Part shown: one piece after another, positions 24,937 to 38,084 of the stretch
How the letters are laid out: every line of letters starts with the position of its first letter
Position numbering within the stretch: position 1 is the first letter of the stretch
Assembly: GCA_003024785.1 (NCBI GenBank)
Contig: PUQB01000091.1
Span: 434,001-498,000, forward strand
Origin: Selaginella tamariscina
Taxonomy: Eukaryota > Streptophyta > Lycopodiopsida > Selaginellales > Selaginellaceae
Length of the DNA: 64,000 nucleotides
Direction of reading: 5' to 3'
Translations under genes and position numbers: made by a program
The notes under the pieces: generated by a model
Database searches by the model: none
The model's input: the letters and a program-made list of their open reading frames with translations, nothing else
What the model was told of the DNA's origin: nothing

Positions 24937-25872
24937 ATGAATCCACAACAGACAAATCCCTTGTCTGTGGAGCAGTTACTCATGCAGTTGTTGGATGCCA
25001 TGCGTGTGCAATTGAACAATCATTCTCAGTTGATGGCAGCATTCACAGGCCAGGGTACTCCTCCTACGCATGTTGCAAACCCCCGTGTCCGACCGGATTT
25101 CTTTCGCGGAAATCCTGGAGATGATGTGTACCATTGGTTTGACCACTTCACTGTGGTTGCCACATATCATTCGTGGGACGGTGCTCAGTGTTTGCGCGAG
25201 TTTCCTACTTGTCTTCAAGGGACGGCGTTGCAGTGGTACAATGGTCTGGACGTTGCAACTCGTGGCGATTGGAATATTCTTCCAGAGATCTTCAAACGTG
25301 CATTTGGGCATGCGGACGACTGTGATGATGCTTTTCAGCAGTTGCATCGTATTCGTCAGGAGCCGTCTGAGTCGGTGATGCAGTTTGGTGTTCGCTTTCG
25401 AAGCCTTTTGCTGCGTGCAGAACCTAACATGTCGGAACGCATCAAGTTAGGTATGTTGTGGCCAGCACTTCGTCAAGACCTTGTGGGGCTTGTGCATGCA
25501 CTAGCTCCAGTGACTCTTGACGATGCTTTGAGGCTGGCACAACGATATGAGTCGTCACCTCTCCCACTTGTGCCTTCACGTGCTCTTGTTCCACTCCATG
25601 TTGGGGATGGACCTGCTCCGATGGAGGTTGAGGCTGTTGCCGCTCGTGTACCAGCACAAGGTGGGGCCCGTGGACGAGGACGTGGACGTGCAGTTCGTTG
25701 TTGGGCATGTGATGAGGTTGGACACACGTATCGGCGCTGTCAACGGTTTCCCGATTGGCGTCCCCCATTTCCAGGATGGAGGCCATGGCGGCAACAACGT
25801 CCGGTTGGTGCTGCTGCAGTGGAAGGTTGTGATGCGGTGGATCTTCCGGGAAACGACGAATCGCACGAGTAG
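24937..25872 (+). CDS. Gag polyprotein of the Ty3/gypsy element
   Basis: Intact frame from ATG 24937 to TAG 25872, about 311 aa. It has a retrotransposon gag core (RPDFFRGNPGDDVYHWFDHF, LQWYNGL, HRIRQEPSESVMQFGVRFR). It ends with an Arg/Gly-rich stretch and one CCHC zinc knuckle CWACDEVGHTYRRC (CX2CX4HX4C). It packages element RNA in cytoplasmic particles. An in-frame GTG lies upstream at 24913, but ATG 24937 (MNPQQTNPL) is the natural start. Confidence 0.9.
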   Translation: MNPQQTNPLSVEQLLMQLLDAMRVQLNNHSQLMAAFTGQGTPPTHVANPRVRPDFFRGNPGDDVYHWFDHFTVVATYHSWDGAQCLREFPTCLQGTALQWYNGLDVATRGDWNILPEIFKRAFGHADDCDDAFQQLHRIRQEPSESVMQFGVRFRSLLLRAEPNMSERIKLGMLWPALRQDLVGLVHALAPVTLDDALRLAQRYESSPLPLVPSRALVPLHVGDGPAPMEVEAVAARVPAQGGARGRGRGRAVRCWACDEVGHTYRRCQRFPDWRPPFPGWRPWRQQRPVGAAAVEGCDAVDLPGNDESHE

Positions 25873-25898
25873 AGGAGGGTCCTCGTGCGAATAAATTA

Positions 25899-28800
25899 GT
25901 GACCCCTCCATCTTTCTTTCGGGAGTATCATCAAGGGGTTCACTCGGCACCAAATCATCCGGTTTTCACTTTTCAAGCTCGTTTCAATCGCACACCTCAT
26001 CCTGTTTTCCTTTCAGTGTTGGTGGATACAGGTTCAAGTTTGTCCTCTGTTTCTCAATCTGTTGCTACACGTTGCAGCCTTCATTTGCGTCGTGCGGTAG
26101 AACCAGTCTTCATTCTGTACGGCAACGGACATACTCATGCTTGTTCGCGGGATGAAGTGGACATTGTTGTTCGTGTGGATGATTGTGAGCTCGAGCTTCA
26201 ATCTTTGCGGGTGGTGCCGAGTCAAGCTTTTCACCTTATTCTTGGTATGGATTGGTTAACTCGCAATCATGCCAAGTGTGACTTTGAAAAGTCTCCCCCT
26301 TGTTTGACTCTCCCTCGTCTTTCTTCCATTCCTCTTACTTCTATTCCACTTCGTCCATCTGCTTCCACCTCTGCTTCCATCACTTTTGTCTCACCCTATT
26401 TCCAACCATTTTCCCTTCATGCTCTTCCTTTTCTTCTTTGGATCCATCAGATGATCGTCGTGCTGTAGTTGTTGATCAACTCAAGAAGGAGTATGCTGAT
26501 CTTTTCAACTTCGACTTGTCATCTGGGGCCAAGATTGCGACACGCCACCCTATTCCAACTGGAGAAGCTAGGCCAATCAAGGTACCTGTTCGGCGTCGAT
26601 CACCAAAGGAGCTCAAGATCTTACGAGCGAATGTCAAAGAGATGTTGGAGAAGGGTGTTATCCGGAAGTCTCGAAGTCCTTGGGCGTGCGAACCTCACCT
26701 TGTGACGAAGCCTGATGGGAGCGTTCGATTCTGCATTGATTATCGCCCGTTAAATGAGGTAACCGTCTCAGATGTGTACCCACTTCCTCATACTGCAGAC
26801 CTTTTGGATCGACTGGGGCGGAGCCGTTGGTTCACCAAGTTAGATCTCGCATCTGGATATTGGCAAGTTCCGATGGCTGACATGGACATTCCCAAGACTG
26901 CTTTTCGAACCCATTTGGCCTGTACGAGTTCCTGGTGATGCCTTTCGGTTTGAGCAATGCTCCAGCAACTTTCCAGCGTATGATGGATGAGGTTCTTTGC
27001 GACATGCCGGAGGTGACTGCTGATTTCATCGATGATGTTTTGATCCATTCGATGGAACGTGGGAGGAGCATGTCGGTGATGTACGTAAGGTTTTGGATCG
27101 ACTGCGGGAAGTTGGTTTGAAGTTGAAGCCATCTAAGTGTGTTTGGATCAAAGGACACCACTTATCTGGGTTATCGCATTTCACGTGAAGGTTTGCAAGT
27201 CGATCCTGACAAACTAGTTGCAGTTTTGAAGTTCCCTACGCCGAAGTGTGTGAATGATGTGCAACGCTTTCTTGGCAAGGTACAATATCTGGGTCGTTTT
27301 TGGATCATCTTTCAGATCGTACTGCACCGTTGCGCGCGTTGTTGAAATCGTCAATGACTTCTTTTGTTTGGTCTAAGGATTGCAAGCAGGCATTTGCAGA
27401 TCTCAAAGAGTTGTTGACGACTCCTCCAGTTTTGGCGTACCCGGATTACACTCGTCCTTTCATCTTGCGTGTAGATGCTTCTGACATCGGCCTCGGGGGT
27501 GTATTGATGCAGGAGAGTACAAGTGTTCCTGGCCAACGACATCCCATTGCATACATCAGCCGTACATTGCAGCCAGCAGAGGTGAATTACTCCACAACTG
27601 AAAAGGAGTGTCTAGCAGCAGTTTGGGGTTTTGAGAAGCTCCATGCCTACTTGCATGGTTCGCGGACGTTGTTGGAAGGTGATCATGCAGCAGTCACTTC
27701 GTTGTTGAAGCGAAAGAATTTGATTGGGCGTACTGCTCGGTGGCCTTGAAACTTCAAATTTACGACTTTGAAGTTGTTCATCGTCCAGGAGTTCCATGGC
27801 TGATGCTGATGCTCTTTCTCGGGCTCCTCTTCCACCTTCTCTCTCTTCTGTTGCCCCAGAGGAACCAGTTGTTCCAGCTTCAGTGGACTTTTTGGATGAA
27901 GATTCCGTACCATCAGCAGTTGCTGTGCTTGACGTTCAGTGTCCGCAGAATGCAGAGTTAGATTTGCCGTCTTTGGATGAGGTTCGGGAAGCTCAAAAGG
28001 TTGAGCCGTGGATTCGAAGGCTTCGTGATGGGTTTGAGAATCCTGCATCACTTGCTGATGACTTGCCTTTCAGGCATTTACATTCACAGTATCGCCTTCA
28101 GGATGACCTTCTTTATTTTGTGGGGACTGATCCAGATGATCCTTTGCGGTTGGTGGTGCCTTCAATCTTCATTCCACGCTTCCTCCATGCTTACCATGAC
28201 TCTCCTATTCTTGGCGGGCACATGGGACATCGTCGGGTGATGGAGAAGCTGCGCAGATCTTTCTATTGGCCGGAGTTGCGAGGAGATGTGATTCGGTATG
28301 TGCGTAGTTGTGTGTGGTGCCAAGCTCGCAATACTCCCCCATGTGCTTCGGAAGGACGGTTGGAGTCAATTGCAGTTTCTCGTCCGTTTGAATTGGTGGC
28401 ATTTGATTTGATGGGACCTTTTCCGCGGTCAACTGCTGGTAACGAGTACGTTATTATTGCTTCTGATTACCTAACTCGTTGGGTAGAAGTTGGTGCTCTT
28501 GCTAGTGCGACTGCTTCTGCTGTTGGTCAGTTTCTCCTGAATCGGGTCGTGTTTCAGCATTCTTGTCCGGAGCGAATTCTCTCGGATAATGGTCCCGCAT
28601 TTATGGCTGAGGCATTTCATGTTTTGACATCTCGATTAGGGATACGCCACACTTTCACAAGTGCTTATCATCCTCAGACAGATGGTTTAGTGGAACGGCT
28701 TGTTAGAACCTTCAAGGGGATGATCGCAAAGTATGTGAACTTTCAACATTCAGATTGGGATGGTTATCTGCCGTCTCTCCGATATGCTTATGTCACTGGA

Positions 28801-29316
28801 GTTCAAAGTTCCATTGGTACTTCTCCATATAAGCTTTTGTATGGTCATGACCCGGTGTTGCCAACGGAGTTGGGTTTGCCGTCTCGGTTACCGCGAGCTG
28901 CTGATGCTAGGTCATGGGATCGGTATCTGACAAGCATCCTTCCATTGGTTCGTGCGGAGTCAGCAGAACACTTGGGCCGCGTACAAGTAGGACAACAACA
29001 ACGGTACAACTCGCATCATCGTCCTCCTGCGGAGTACAAGGTTGATGAACTGGTGTTGGTTTTTTCCCAAGCTTACGGTACGTGGTTTAGCTAAGAGTCT
29101 CCTTCCTCAATGGAAAGGACCGTATCGAGTGTTACGGCAAGTAGGACACAGGTTTATGAGGTTCGGCACGACATTCAACCCGATCCTCCGGAGATTGTAC
29201 ATGTACAACGGTTGAAGCATTTTGTGCAACGGGAACAAGTTGTGCCGCCTATAGATCCACCAGTGCCTCCTCCTGATGTTCCTCCAGATCCGGGCCCGTC
29301 TACAAGAGAACCCTAA
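25899..29316 (+). pseudogene. Pol polyprotein of the Ty3/gypsy element, frameshifted
   Basis: Domains in order: aspartic protease (VLVDTGSSLSSVS, LILGMDWL); reverse transcriptase (FCIDYRPLNEVT, KLDLASGYWQV, MPFGLSNAPATFQRMMDEV, and FIDDVL at the YXDD site); RNase H (LRVDASDIGLGGVL, NYSTTEKECLAAVW); integrase HHCC (GHMGHRRV, VWCQARN) and DDE core (FDLMGPFPRS, ILSDNGPAF, TDGLVERLVRTF); then a C-terminal segment (RHDIQPDPPEIVHVQRLKHF). Frame breaks occur around 26460, 26930, 27065-27140, 27300, 27750-27800 and 29060. The last is a two-base loss relative to the copy at 63.7 kb. Confidence 0.9.
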
Positions 29317-29347
29317 CCAACTTACACCCTTCCGAGAGGAGGGATGA

Positions 29348-29508
29348 TGTAAGATCCACGTGTACGGCTGCATGTGCACATACTATTATTAGCGTAGTGG
29401 ATTTTGATAGCCGTCGGATTGGATTCAATCTGGACCACTCGCTCTTGTATATAACTTAGGGTTTCTGAACTAATGGAGATACACATTTCTATATTCCGAG
29501 CTCTCACA
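29348..29508 (+). repeat. 3' LTR (161 bp)
   Basis: Three differences from the 5' LTR (A/C, G/A and G/C), which implies a fairly recent insertion. Confidence 0.93.
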
Positions 29509-29512
29509 GACT

Positions 29513-32500
29513 GTAGTTATTACAGTGATTAGTTTTTCTAGCAATTACGTGCACAATTATAAAAGCATGTACTTATGGTATGTATATATTAATAAATCAA
29601 TGTATACATACCATAACTAAGAACATCCAAACATTAGTTGTGGGTGATTTGTGCATTTGTGGAAACAATAATTAAGTAAGACTAAACATAACAATTATGT
29701 ATATAAACATTATATAATTAAAAACATAATTGAAGTAATGTCCCTGTGTGAAAGCACCACCTGTTTAATCCAAGCTCCTTCATAAACTCAAAGTTTGCTC
29801 GCACTGTAACAAAGTAATCAAGTTAATCGTTGATAATTAAACTACCAATCTACATATCATGTACCTACAGATGTGGATACGCCTAAAACATGTGTGTGTG
29901 TTGTCTTGATCATTGATAAACATAAGATAATATATTTCAATTTAATATTTCTTAAATAAATTTAAAATTAAATTAATCATCTAAAAATTCAATTGTACCA
30001 GATTGTTCCAGCCTTAATATGAATACATTACTTGTTTAGGAACGATTTATTCTCACAATTCAATTTTAACATGATAAAACTGCAACCTATCTTGATTTTT
30101 TCTTATATATAGAAATATGATATTTATTTAAGTAATCTATTAAAAAAAGAATAAGAAAACTCATACTTTTAATGCTTGACTTTATATTAGGAAATACTAT
30201 ACACATACAGATACATATCAAGAATTTAAATAAATAGTGTTCTTATGCCAATGCATTAATTGTTAACTTTCTTAAAACTTATATCATTAGTTAAGTTAGT
30301 TACTATACTTTAACAAGTCTTAACCTCATCAAAAATTGTAAAAAAAATTAAAGATACAGTGTTATAATTTTTATTACGACTTGATTTTTTATTCTGAAAA
30401 TTAATTATTGTTATTTATTAAGTTGTGTGATAAACCTTAAATATAGTAGAAAACAAGCTTGCTTAATATAGTATTTGGTAATGGTTTGTCTAAGTGTTAT
30501 TAAGTATTTATAAAAAACTCTATGCGAAACTAGAATTTACATTGTTGTAATGCAAATGATTAAGTTGGTTAAAATTAACAATAAGAATTAATCTATGATA
30601 TTATACATAAAATTTGAATAAATTGTAAGTAAGGAGGGAATTCCCCAACTAAACAAAAATGACATATCAAAATTAATAGTTAAGAATGAATTTTTAATTT
30701 AATTTAAATAAATTAAATTGATATATTAATAGATTAGGGTGAAGGAAATATAACCACAAACAATAACTAGTTAAAAACATATATAAGTATTAATGTGTAT
30801 ATATATAGAAATTACAGATAATGCTTTCCTAATAAACCTTCCACAAACACACATATATAATTGGCACCTTGTCACCTCATACCTATAAACTAAATAAATA
30901 TGTGAATGAGTCCAGAAGTAAATTAAAATTTTTTTCATATTTAATACACCCCTCTCTCTTGTACACTAGGAACATTCTGATATATATCTATTTATGCATA
31001 AGTTCACCAATCGTTTGTAAATATAAATGCATCTATGGTTTGTATGCGGCATTGATTGCAAACAACATTTAGTGGTTCAAATCCCACGGCTGTCACTCTA
31101 ATATATTATATTCATAATTTAAGATGGTACTTGTATAGAACAACTATTAATTAGAATATATTAAAATATGTTGGCATTTGCATTCACTTATAAATAATAT
31201 TTATAAGTGTAATTACTATTGTTTATAATATAAAGTATTTATTTATAAAATTTAACTTGAACATGGAGTTGTTAATTACCCTCATTTACATACACATCCA
31301 TGATATACATACATGTAATAAGTGGTCCAAGCACTAATAAAGAAGATAACACAGAGACAAGTTCAATAAATAATAATAATTATAAATATAAGTAGTAATA
31401 GTACATTTGAGTATGTATATATTTGATTCTACTTCGTGATATTTCATATTTATATTATAATAAATATAAATTGAATATGTATATATTTATATAATTAATT
31501 GCATTTAACACAAATATTTTTATGCAGATTGTTTAATATGATCATTTGAAAAGTGGTACTTCATGTTTATTATTGGTATACTATTCATATGAAGAATATA
31601 AAAACCATTTATTATGTTATGTACAGTTTAAAACATAAAAAAACTTCATTGTTTGATAATTTAAAACACAATGCATATATTACTACATAAATGTGTACAC
31701 ATATAGACACACATAAGTACCTACGACACTAACCGTAGTTGTACGGGTCATTGTATTGTATATGTGCAAGTTCATGTATGGTAATTAGCTTTGACTATTT
31801 TGGAAAATGTGTAATAGATTACATTATGTTTTGTATATGTATATACACATGGAGCCATTGTATATGTCTATTTTGACTTGTTTATGCACATACAATAATA
31901 TTGTAAAGTTTATACATATCTCTCACAAACAGAATAATAATAAGCTTTTTTTTATTATTATATATCTATCCTTTCATCTAGAAGTGTTAACTAGAAACCG
32001 TGTTTTATGTGTACCAATATTCTCCGTACAAATACACCGAATCGTACAAGAATCACAACAGAGTGTATTCATTTATATTCAATGATGTGTAATATATGGT
32101 TTTTTATAATATACAGGTAATATTTATACACACTACATACCAAACCGGTGCGGGTTCTAGAAAACTCATATATAAAGAATACTTAATAATGTTTACAAGT
32201 AATACGTATTATTTAATATGTTATGCATCACGTATATAAGCTGATTCTAATCTAGGTTACACATCGCACAATTGTAAACTTTCATTTCTCCAGATGTTTA
32301 AATAAATGTGAGATACACTATATATATAATCTATTAAAAACATGTGCTAGTTGGGATGATCTATAACAATTCATCAATATACTAGTTTTAAAAATGTTTC
32401 AATCCTGTGTAAGAAACATACTTACGCATTTATGTTTGTAAGCTTGAAATATATAATATTATATATATTACTTTAACTATTAATTATTACAAAGAATATG

Positions 32501-32570
32501 CACAGCATATTAACTGTGTGGACCAGCCATCGGTTCACGTGCATTCTTGCGTGAGCGTGCGCGTGAGCTG
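29513..32570. other. AT-rich intergenic DNA
   Basis: No gene supported. Bases about 30265-30650 form a dispersed repeat shared with 38085-38420. Confidence 0.7.
30265..30650. repeat. Dispersed AT-rich repeat, copy A
   Basis: Shares CTTTCTTAAAACTT, ATCATTAGTTAAGTTAGTTA, TTTAACAAGTCTTAACC, ACCTTAAATATAGTAGAAA, TTAAGTTGGTTAAAATTAA and GAGGGAA in the same order with 38085-38420. Probably an old non-coding transposon or LTR. Confidence 0.6.
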
Positions 32571-32754
32571 TTCCGTATATAAACATGGCAACCACTTAGG
32601 TCAATTCCATATTCCAGGGTTTTCTAATTCACTCAGTGTGAGAAATTCAGCGCATTTTTTTGTTCTGTATATATACACACAAACAAGGGAAATTAGGCTA
32701 TACAGTGTTGCAACTGAGATTTAGAGTACATCTCCATCTTCATAGTCACTTAAA

Positions 32755-33701
32755 ATGTCCATCTGTGATAAAGAGTCGATGAAGCGTGTCAGAATTGAAC
32801 AGTTCGCTCCTTTTAAGAAGCGTGTCAGGATTGAACACGAGGATAACTGGGGGGAGTTCAATAGATTTTATAGCCTTGGAGAGGCATTGGACAGTCTTCC
32901 AAGCGATGTGTTTGGTGATATTCTAGGATTCGCAACTGAGTTTGAATACAGAAAACTACTTATCTTGGGTTCTGTGTGCAAAGCTTGGAAAGAACTCATA
33001 ATAAGTCAGGTGAAAGTAGTCACTGTAAATTTGTGGCACCGTAAGTACGCATGCACATCAGTGTGTCAGTTTCTTGAGAGTTACAGTGGCTCGATCCAGA
33101 CGGTTAAGATTGGGGCAGTCTTCAACATACTCTGGATTGGAAACCTCTACTACAAACGTTACTCAAGTGCAGATACTTACAGAATCTTACTGTACGGAGC
33201 GATGCCTGGCAGGTAGAGGACGACCCAGCTGCTGCCGCTGTATTTAAAAAACTTGTTACTTTAAGGCTGCGCCGCTTGGGCCTCCGCAAAGTGAACTCAG
33301 CATTTGCATCTCCACACTTGCGGACTCTTGAGATTGAAGACATTTTCAGTGAAGATGGGACTGCTCAATCTGGTGGGCGTACAATCTTTGGACTCCCTTC
33401 ACATTAATGATAGGAAATTAATAATGGTTAATGCTGCAGATCTTTACACGTAGGGATGTTTTCAATTGGCTATTACTCGTCAGAAGAGTTAAGATTTGCT
33501 GCTCCAAAGCTAAAGGGAATCTTCACCTTTCAACCAAAGCTAAGCCTAAGAGAGATTATTAAGGATGTGCAGAATGTTCAAGTGAATACCCCGATGACCT
33601 TATTCGGGAAATTTGGCCATGTCTGCATGTGCCAAAGCTTGTATTTAATGTGGGAACAATGGATATACATGCAAAATGTTAAGATGGATAAAGTGGTTTG
33701 A
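32755..33701 (+). pseudogene. F-box/LRR-like protein, frameshifted
   Basis: From ATG 32755 the protein reads MSICDKESMKRVRIEQ, then an F-box-like segment (LDSLPSDVFGDILGF, RKLLILGSVCKAWKELI) typical of SCF ubiquitin-ligase adaptors. The frame ends at 33216, but a conserved-looking continuation lies one frame over (RYLQNLTVRSDAW, AVFKKLVTLRLRRLGLRK, PHLRTLEIEDIF). It shifts again to SLDSLHINDRKLIM, then to SSEELRFAAPKLKGIF, up to 33701. At least three shifts are needed, so a pseudogene is likeliest. A TATATAAA at about 32575 and the spacing fit a remnant promoter. The leucine-rich tail is inferred from its pattern only. Confidence 0.6.
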
Positions 33702-33865
33702 AAGAATAATACGATTGTAACACCGTAGGTAACAGGACCTTATCAAGGATACTAGCCAAATCCTTAAAAGGGCTCGTATTTACAGTTACAGGACTTGAAT
33801 AGTAAAAGTACCAATCACCATTGTTATATGTGAATAAGAAATCATTTTGCTTAAAATTATTTAAA

Positions 33866-34216
33866 ATTTAAATGTTCTGGACCGCACATGTGTTACACTG
33901 ATGAATTAAAAAGTGCATGCCTTGATCGAAATGTCTGGGTAATCTTCTTAAATTTCATTATAATAAGATAAATCATTGTAATTATTGATCTTCAATGAGA
34001 ATTCTTAATAAGTGTGAGTCATCAACTCACATTGATTCCCTATGTACACACGTCTGTTGCTCTTATGGATTGAATGGTCCGATGAAGTGCTCAAATTGTA
34101 GCAATGGCGGTGATTTGCTGCTGAAGAAAATGCAAGAAGTTCATTTAACCTTATCGTTTAAAGGAAGAAGAAGGTAACAAGGTTTGTGTAAGTGAACCTG
34201 CAGAAGGATCGTTGAC
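33866..34216 (+). pseudogene. 3' end of 18S rRNA plus start of ITS1, AT-decayed
   Basis: About 350 bp align collinearly with the last part of plant 18S rRNA: ATGTTCTGGACCGCACATG, TACACTGATG, TCTGGGTAATCTTCTTAAAT, AATTATTGATCTTCAATGAG, AGTCATCAACTCACATTGA, GTACACACGTCTGTTG, TGAATGGTCCGATGAAGTG, TTCATTTAACCTTATCGTTT, AACAAGGTTTGTGTAAGTG, AACCTGCAGAAGGATCGTTG. Most differences from the conserved rRNA are G to A or C to T, as expected from deamination of methylated cytosines in a silenced copy. The upstream end at about 33866 is abrupt. The bases after GATCGTTG may be ITS1. Confidence 0.9.
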
Positions 34217-35585
34217 ATGCACATCCGTACAGATAAAACGAGAACAACTATATTGTATGTCTGGCGAGGCCCACAACATCTAAATTATAGTTTTATTCAA
34301 ATTTAAGAAACTAAAATCATCATTCGTAACAATATTCATCTCGTATAACAAAAATTTAAAAATGAATCGTCACTCGTACTCACATGTGTAAAAAAATAAG
34401 TACGAGTGGTCACTCTTGGGATTACATATAGAATATCCTTGGAATATTAAGAAATTTTGAGTCATTTTTGGGAGGAGAAAATGTGTATAAAGAACATATA
34501 ATGAGAAAAATAATTTATAATCTTCTCATATAGTCTCCGCTTTATATGCTTGGATGTCTACTTTTATGCTTTACATTTTATATAATAATTATTATATATA
34601 TATATACCATTATTCTCTTATAGTGTATCGACAGATATTATACACACGCTAGTACCTTGAAGTGCAAGAGGAAATTACTGGGACATGTGGTGAATCTTCA
34701 TGTACTAATTAAAATAATAATAAATAAAAGGAAAAAACTTCACTAAAGATATTTATGTTTTAAAAAAAAACTATCCTCTGGTTTTAAAGCTTTATAGATT
34801 TTCTTATTTGTTTTTATAAATGCTATAAGCATAATTATGCATCATATGATGCATCTCGATTTATCCTATTTATTAAAATATATAATATCACCATAAACTC
34901 TTACTTTTGCATGAATAGATATACATATACATGTTAATATTTATATACTAAAAGCATACATATATTGGTGTGTGTGCGCGCGTGTTTAGAGAGAGAGAGA
35001 AGATTCCTAACATATATATGTAGGTATATGTACACATATACCTACATGTAATAATTCAATATGTTGATCTAATATTAGCGTAATAAACAGTGATATAAAA
35101 AATGCTACGGATTAATAATTAAACATTTCCATAGCATTTTTTGACTACGGATTTAATCAGTGATAATAAAAAATCCTAAAGAACGCAAAAGATTCTCTTA
35201 ATATATGAAAATATAATACATTATATTAAATATGTATATTTGCATATATTGAAAACAGCGTTTTCAATTTTACCAATTTTGCTTCCACTTGGATGTGGAA
35301 GCTCAATTTGCACCCACATTATTATTGTAACTATGAGCGGTCCGGTGTCCAATTAATAAGGCTCCAATCAGTATGTTCTTCATTAATTATGATAATATTA
35401 TATAATTATATTAAAGTTGACAAATCAGTTTACAACAATTATAACTAATTAAAATTGCTGATTGAAAATGACAAAAAACCGTTCCATTTTAGTGAAAGTG
35501 TGCCATTGGTTGGAGGTAAACACAAGTTATTCATGTGTATGTGTGTGGGAGAGAGAGATGCATATATACGTTTATACAAGGAATT
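34217..35585. other. AT-rich intergenic DNA
   Basis: No gene seen. It contains a small inverted-repeat element at about 35083-35175 and a GT/CG alternating stretch near 34970. Confidence 0.7.
35083..35175. mobile_element. Possible MITE
   Basis: CAGTGATATAAAAAATGCTACGG is followed about 40 bp later by CATAGCATTTTTTGACTACGG and then CAGTGATAATAAAAAATCC. Complementary ATGCTA/TAGCAT blocks and repeated CTACGGATT and CAGTGAT words suggest a small non-autonomous element. Ends and target duplication not established. Confidence 0.35.
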
Positions 35586-35589
35586 TCAG

Positions 35590-35907
<318 letters not shown>

Positions 35908-36439
35908 TTAATATATACCATATCTGTGTGTGTGTACACACATATATCGATAGATAGATAACTATAGACGTGCTTCTTCAATCATAGGTAACTAATAGCA
36001 TAATTTTAGACACACCCACACACAGCCTCACCCATTTCCGGATAATATCCTTTATATATCGAGGGTTACGATTTAAGCAGCACAGTTTGATCAGAGGGTA
36101 ATATGGTATAAAAACGTTCATACACACAACACACAGATAAACGTTTTTATATACGCACCTTCATATTCACCAAAGAACAAACCGAAGGAAGGTCCGTTCC
36201 CATAGCCAAAGCTGCATCTCAGGACCGTACAGTTACTCTTAAACAGAGACCTTACACCGTTATTGCGTGAGGCGTGTTGAAATTATACTGCAGATAATAA
36301 AATTAATGTGTTTGAGGTACTCAATGCATATATAAATATTAATGAATTATTATACATCTAAACGCTAATCCCGCAGGCGACCAAATTTTTACTTGGATGG
36401 TCAAGATTGCGGTACATGTTACCAAAGAACACATTGCAT

Positions 36440-36670
36440 GCTTCTGCGGCATTCGCTAACGCGTTTGCCCAATTTGTAATTTAAATATTTTAAAATCTCA
36501 GCATTTTAATATTTAAATATGCTGAAATATTTTAAATTTTTTTGTTTTTTGTTACAAGAGGACGCGTTGGCAAAATTTAAAAAATGTTAGAGAATGCATT
36601 CGCAAACCGAGAACATGTTCACAAAAATCCGTTCGTGTTAACCTTCCGAGAGACGTGATTTCAGAAATAT
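36440..36670. mobile_element. Non-coding element, inverted relative of 8650-9085
   Basis: GCGTTTGCCCAATTT and GCGTTGGCAAAATTT flank an AT-rich core with TTTAAATATGCTGAAATATT. The core and the following TTTTTTGTTACAAGAGGACGCG match the reverse complement of 8690-8760. Confidence 0.4.
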
Positions 36671-36794
36671 TTATTTAAAATATCATGAATTTCCTCAAAG
36701 TCAGAAATTTACATATTTTGAGTATATATGACAAATATATTGTTATATATTTGCATAACAAACACATAAGATATACACTTATATATAATAAATA

Positions 36795-36825
<31 letters not shown>

Positions 36826-38084
36826 ACTTAAAAATTAGTATTAAAGGCACAAAATACGAATATATTATTTCTTTTTAAGATTTTTCAAATTGAGCGTGTC
36901 GTTAAAATATTTCGAAAGGTAAGTTTTTATCATTTTCAAAAGCCTAAATTTATTCTCTCTTATTTAATAAATGAATTGCTATAAATGAGACAATAAAAGT
37001 GAAATAGAATACTTTATTTCCTTTAAAGTACATAATGAATCTCAGTGTGGTCTTGCTTACCCAGAACCCACACATTACATTAATTAATTTATTAATTAGG
37101 TACTAAATGTGGTTTATAATCTGTATAATCAAATTCATATAATTTCTACACACATATATATAGATAAAATAATTTATTACTTAAATACTAAAGTAGTTTA
37201 TAATCTGTATAGTCAAATTCATATAATCTATATACACATATATAGAGAGAGATAAAACATTGTGCAATATTTAAATAAAGGAGACACACATTAAAAAAAA
37301 AACATGTTTACCCATGCAAGTCCGTTCTACTTGATTTTTTCTAATGCATCGTATGTACATTTACACTTATGAACTTGATAACTTTTACTTAATAAAGTAT
37401 AAATAACATACACCACATATAATACAATGTACTATGTATGTGTGAAACTATACCTTTATACGGATCATCAGCTAAATCATTGAAAATATAATTCAGTTGT
37501 AAAACCCTTTTAAAATGCTTCAGAATTTCCTCAGGTATATAAATATCTACATAAACATTATATGGTTTACTATGGTTTACCAGTTAATTTTATGAGTTGC
37601 TAGTGATAAAGTTGTTATTTTGAATACGATGAGTCAGCTCTTAATTTTATTTAGTTATCCTTAATAATTTTAGTCTTAAGTTGTTTCTTTAATGGAGTTA
37701 TTATCCTTAATTAAATGAATTTATCCTTAAATTCAACCCTTAATTTAATTGTTATTTTTAGCTTGATTAAGCTGGTTTAATCCTATAAAATTTAATGACT
37801 CTTAATTTAATGAGTTTATCTTTAAAATTTTATATTTATTCATGTTTAAGGTTAATTATTTAATGATTCTTAATTTAACTATTATTTTTAACATAATGAA
37901 TTTATTTTTAAGTTGAATTTTAATTTAGTTATTATTCTTAACATGTTATTAACCTAATTATTATTTTTAACATAATGTTTATTCCTAACTTAAATTCTTA
38001 ACCTACATTAACTTCCTAAGTTTAAAATAATTGATCTCGCTCTTTTTTTTTTAATTATTTTTAAAGGTACAGATATACACTTTC

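Larger units (their letters stand above)
24638..29508 (+). mobile_element. Ty3/gypsy LTR retrotransposon, nearly complete
   Basis: Two 161-bp LTRs, 24638-24798 and 29348-29508, both TGTAAGATCC...CTCTCACA, differ at three positions by eye. They are flanked by the 4-bp duplication GACT (24634-24637 and 29509-29512). A purine tract (GAGGAGGGATGA) precedes the 3' LTR. A primer-binding site probably begins with TGG just inside the 5' LTR. Between them lie gag and then protease, reverse transcriptase, RNase H and integrase in the Ty3/gypsy order. The pol region has several frameshifts, so this copy is not autonomous. I see no chromodomain after the integrase. Confidence 0.93.

Noticed and set aside
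29322..29507. Minus-strand open frame across the 3' LTR (also at 24435-24818)
   Set aside because: It lies within LTR sequence repeated at both ends of the retrotransposon.
36160..36290. Minus-strand patch encoding GNGPSFGLFFGEYE
   Set aside because: Short, no start, no recognisable family, and not connected in frame with the nearby OPR fragment.
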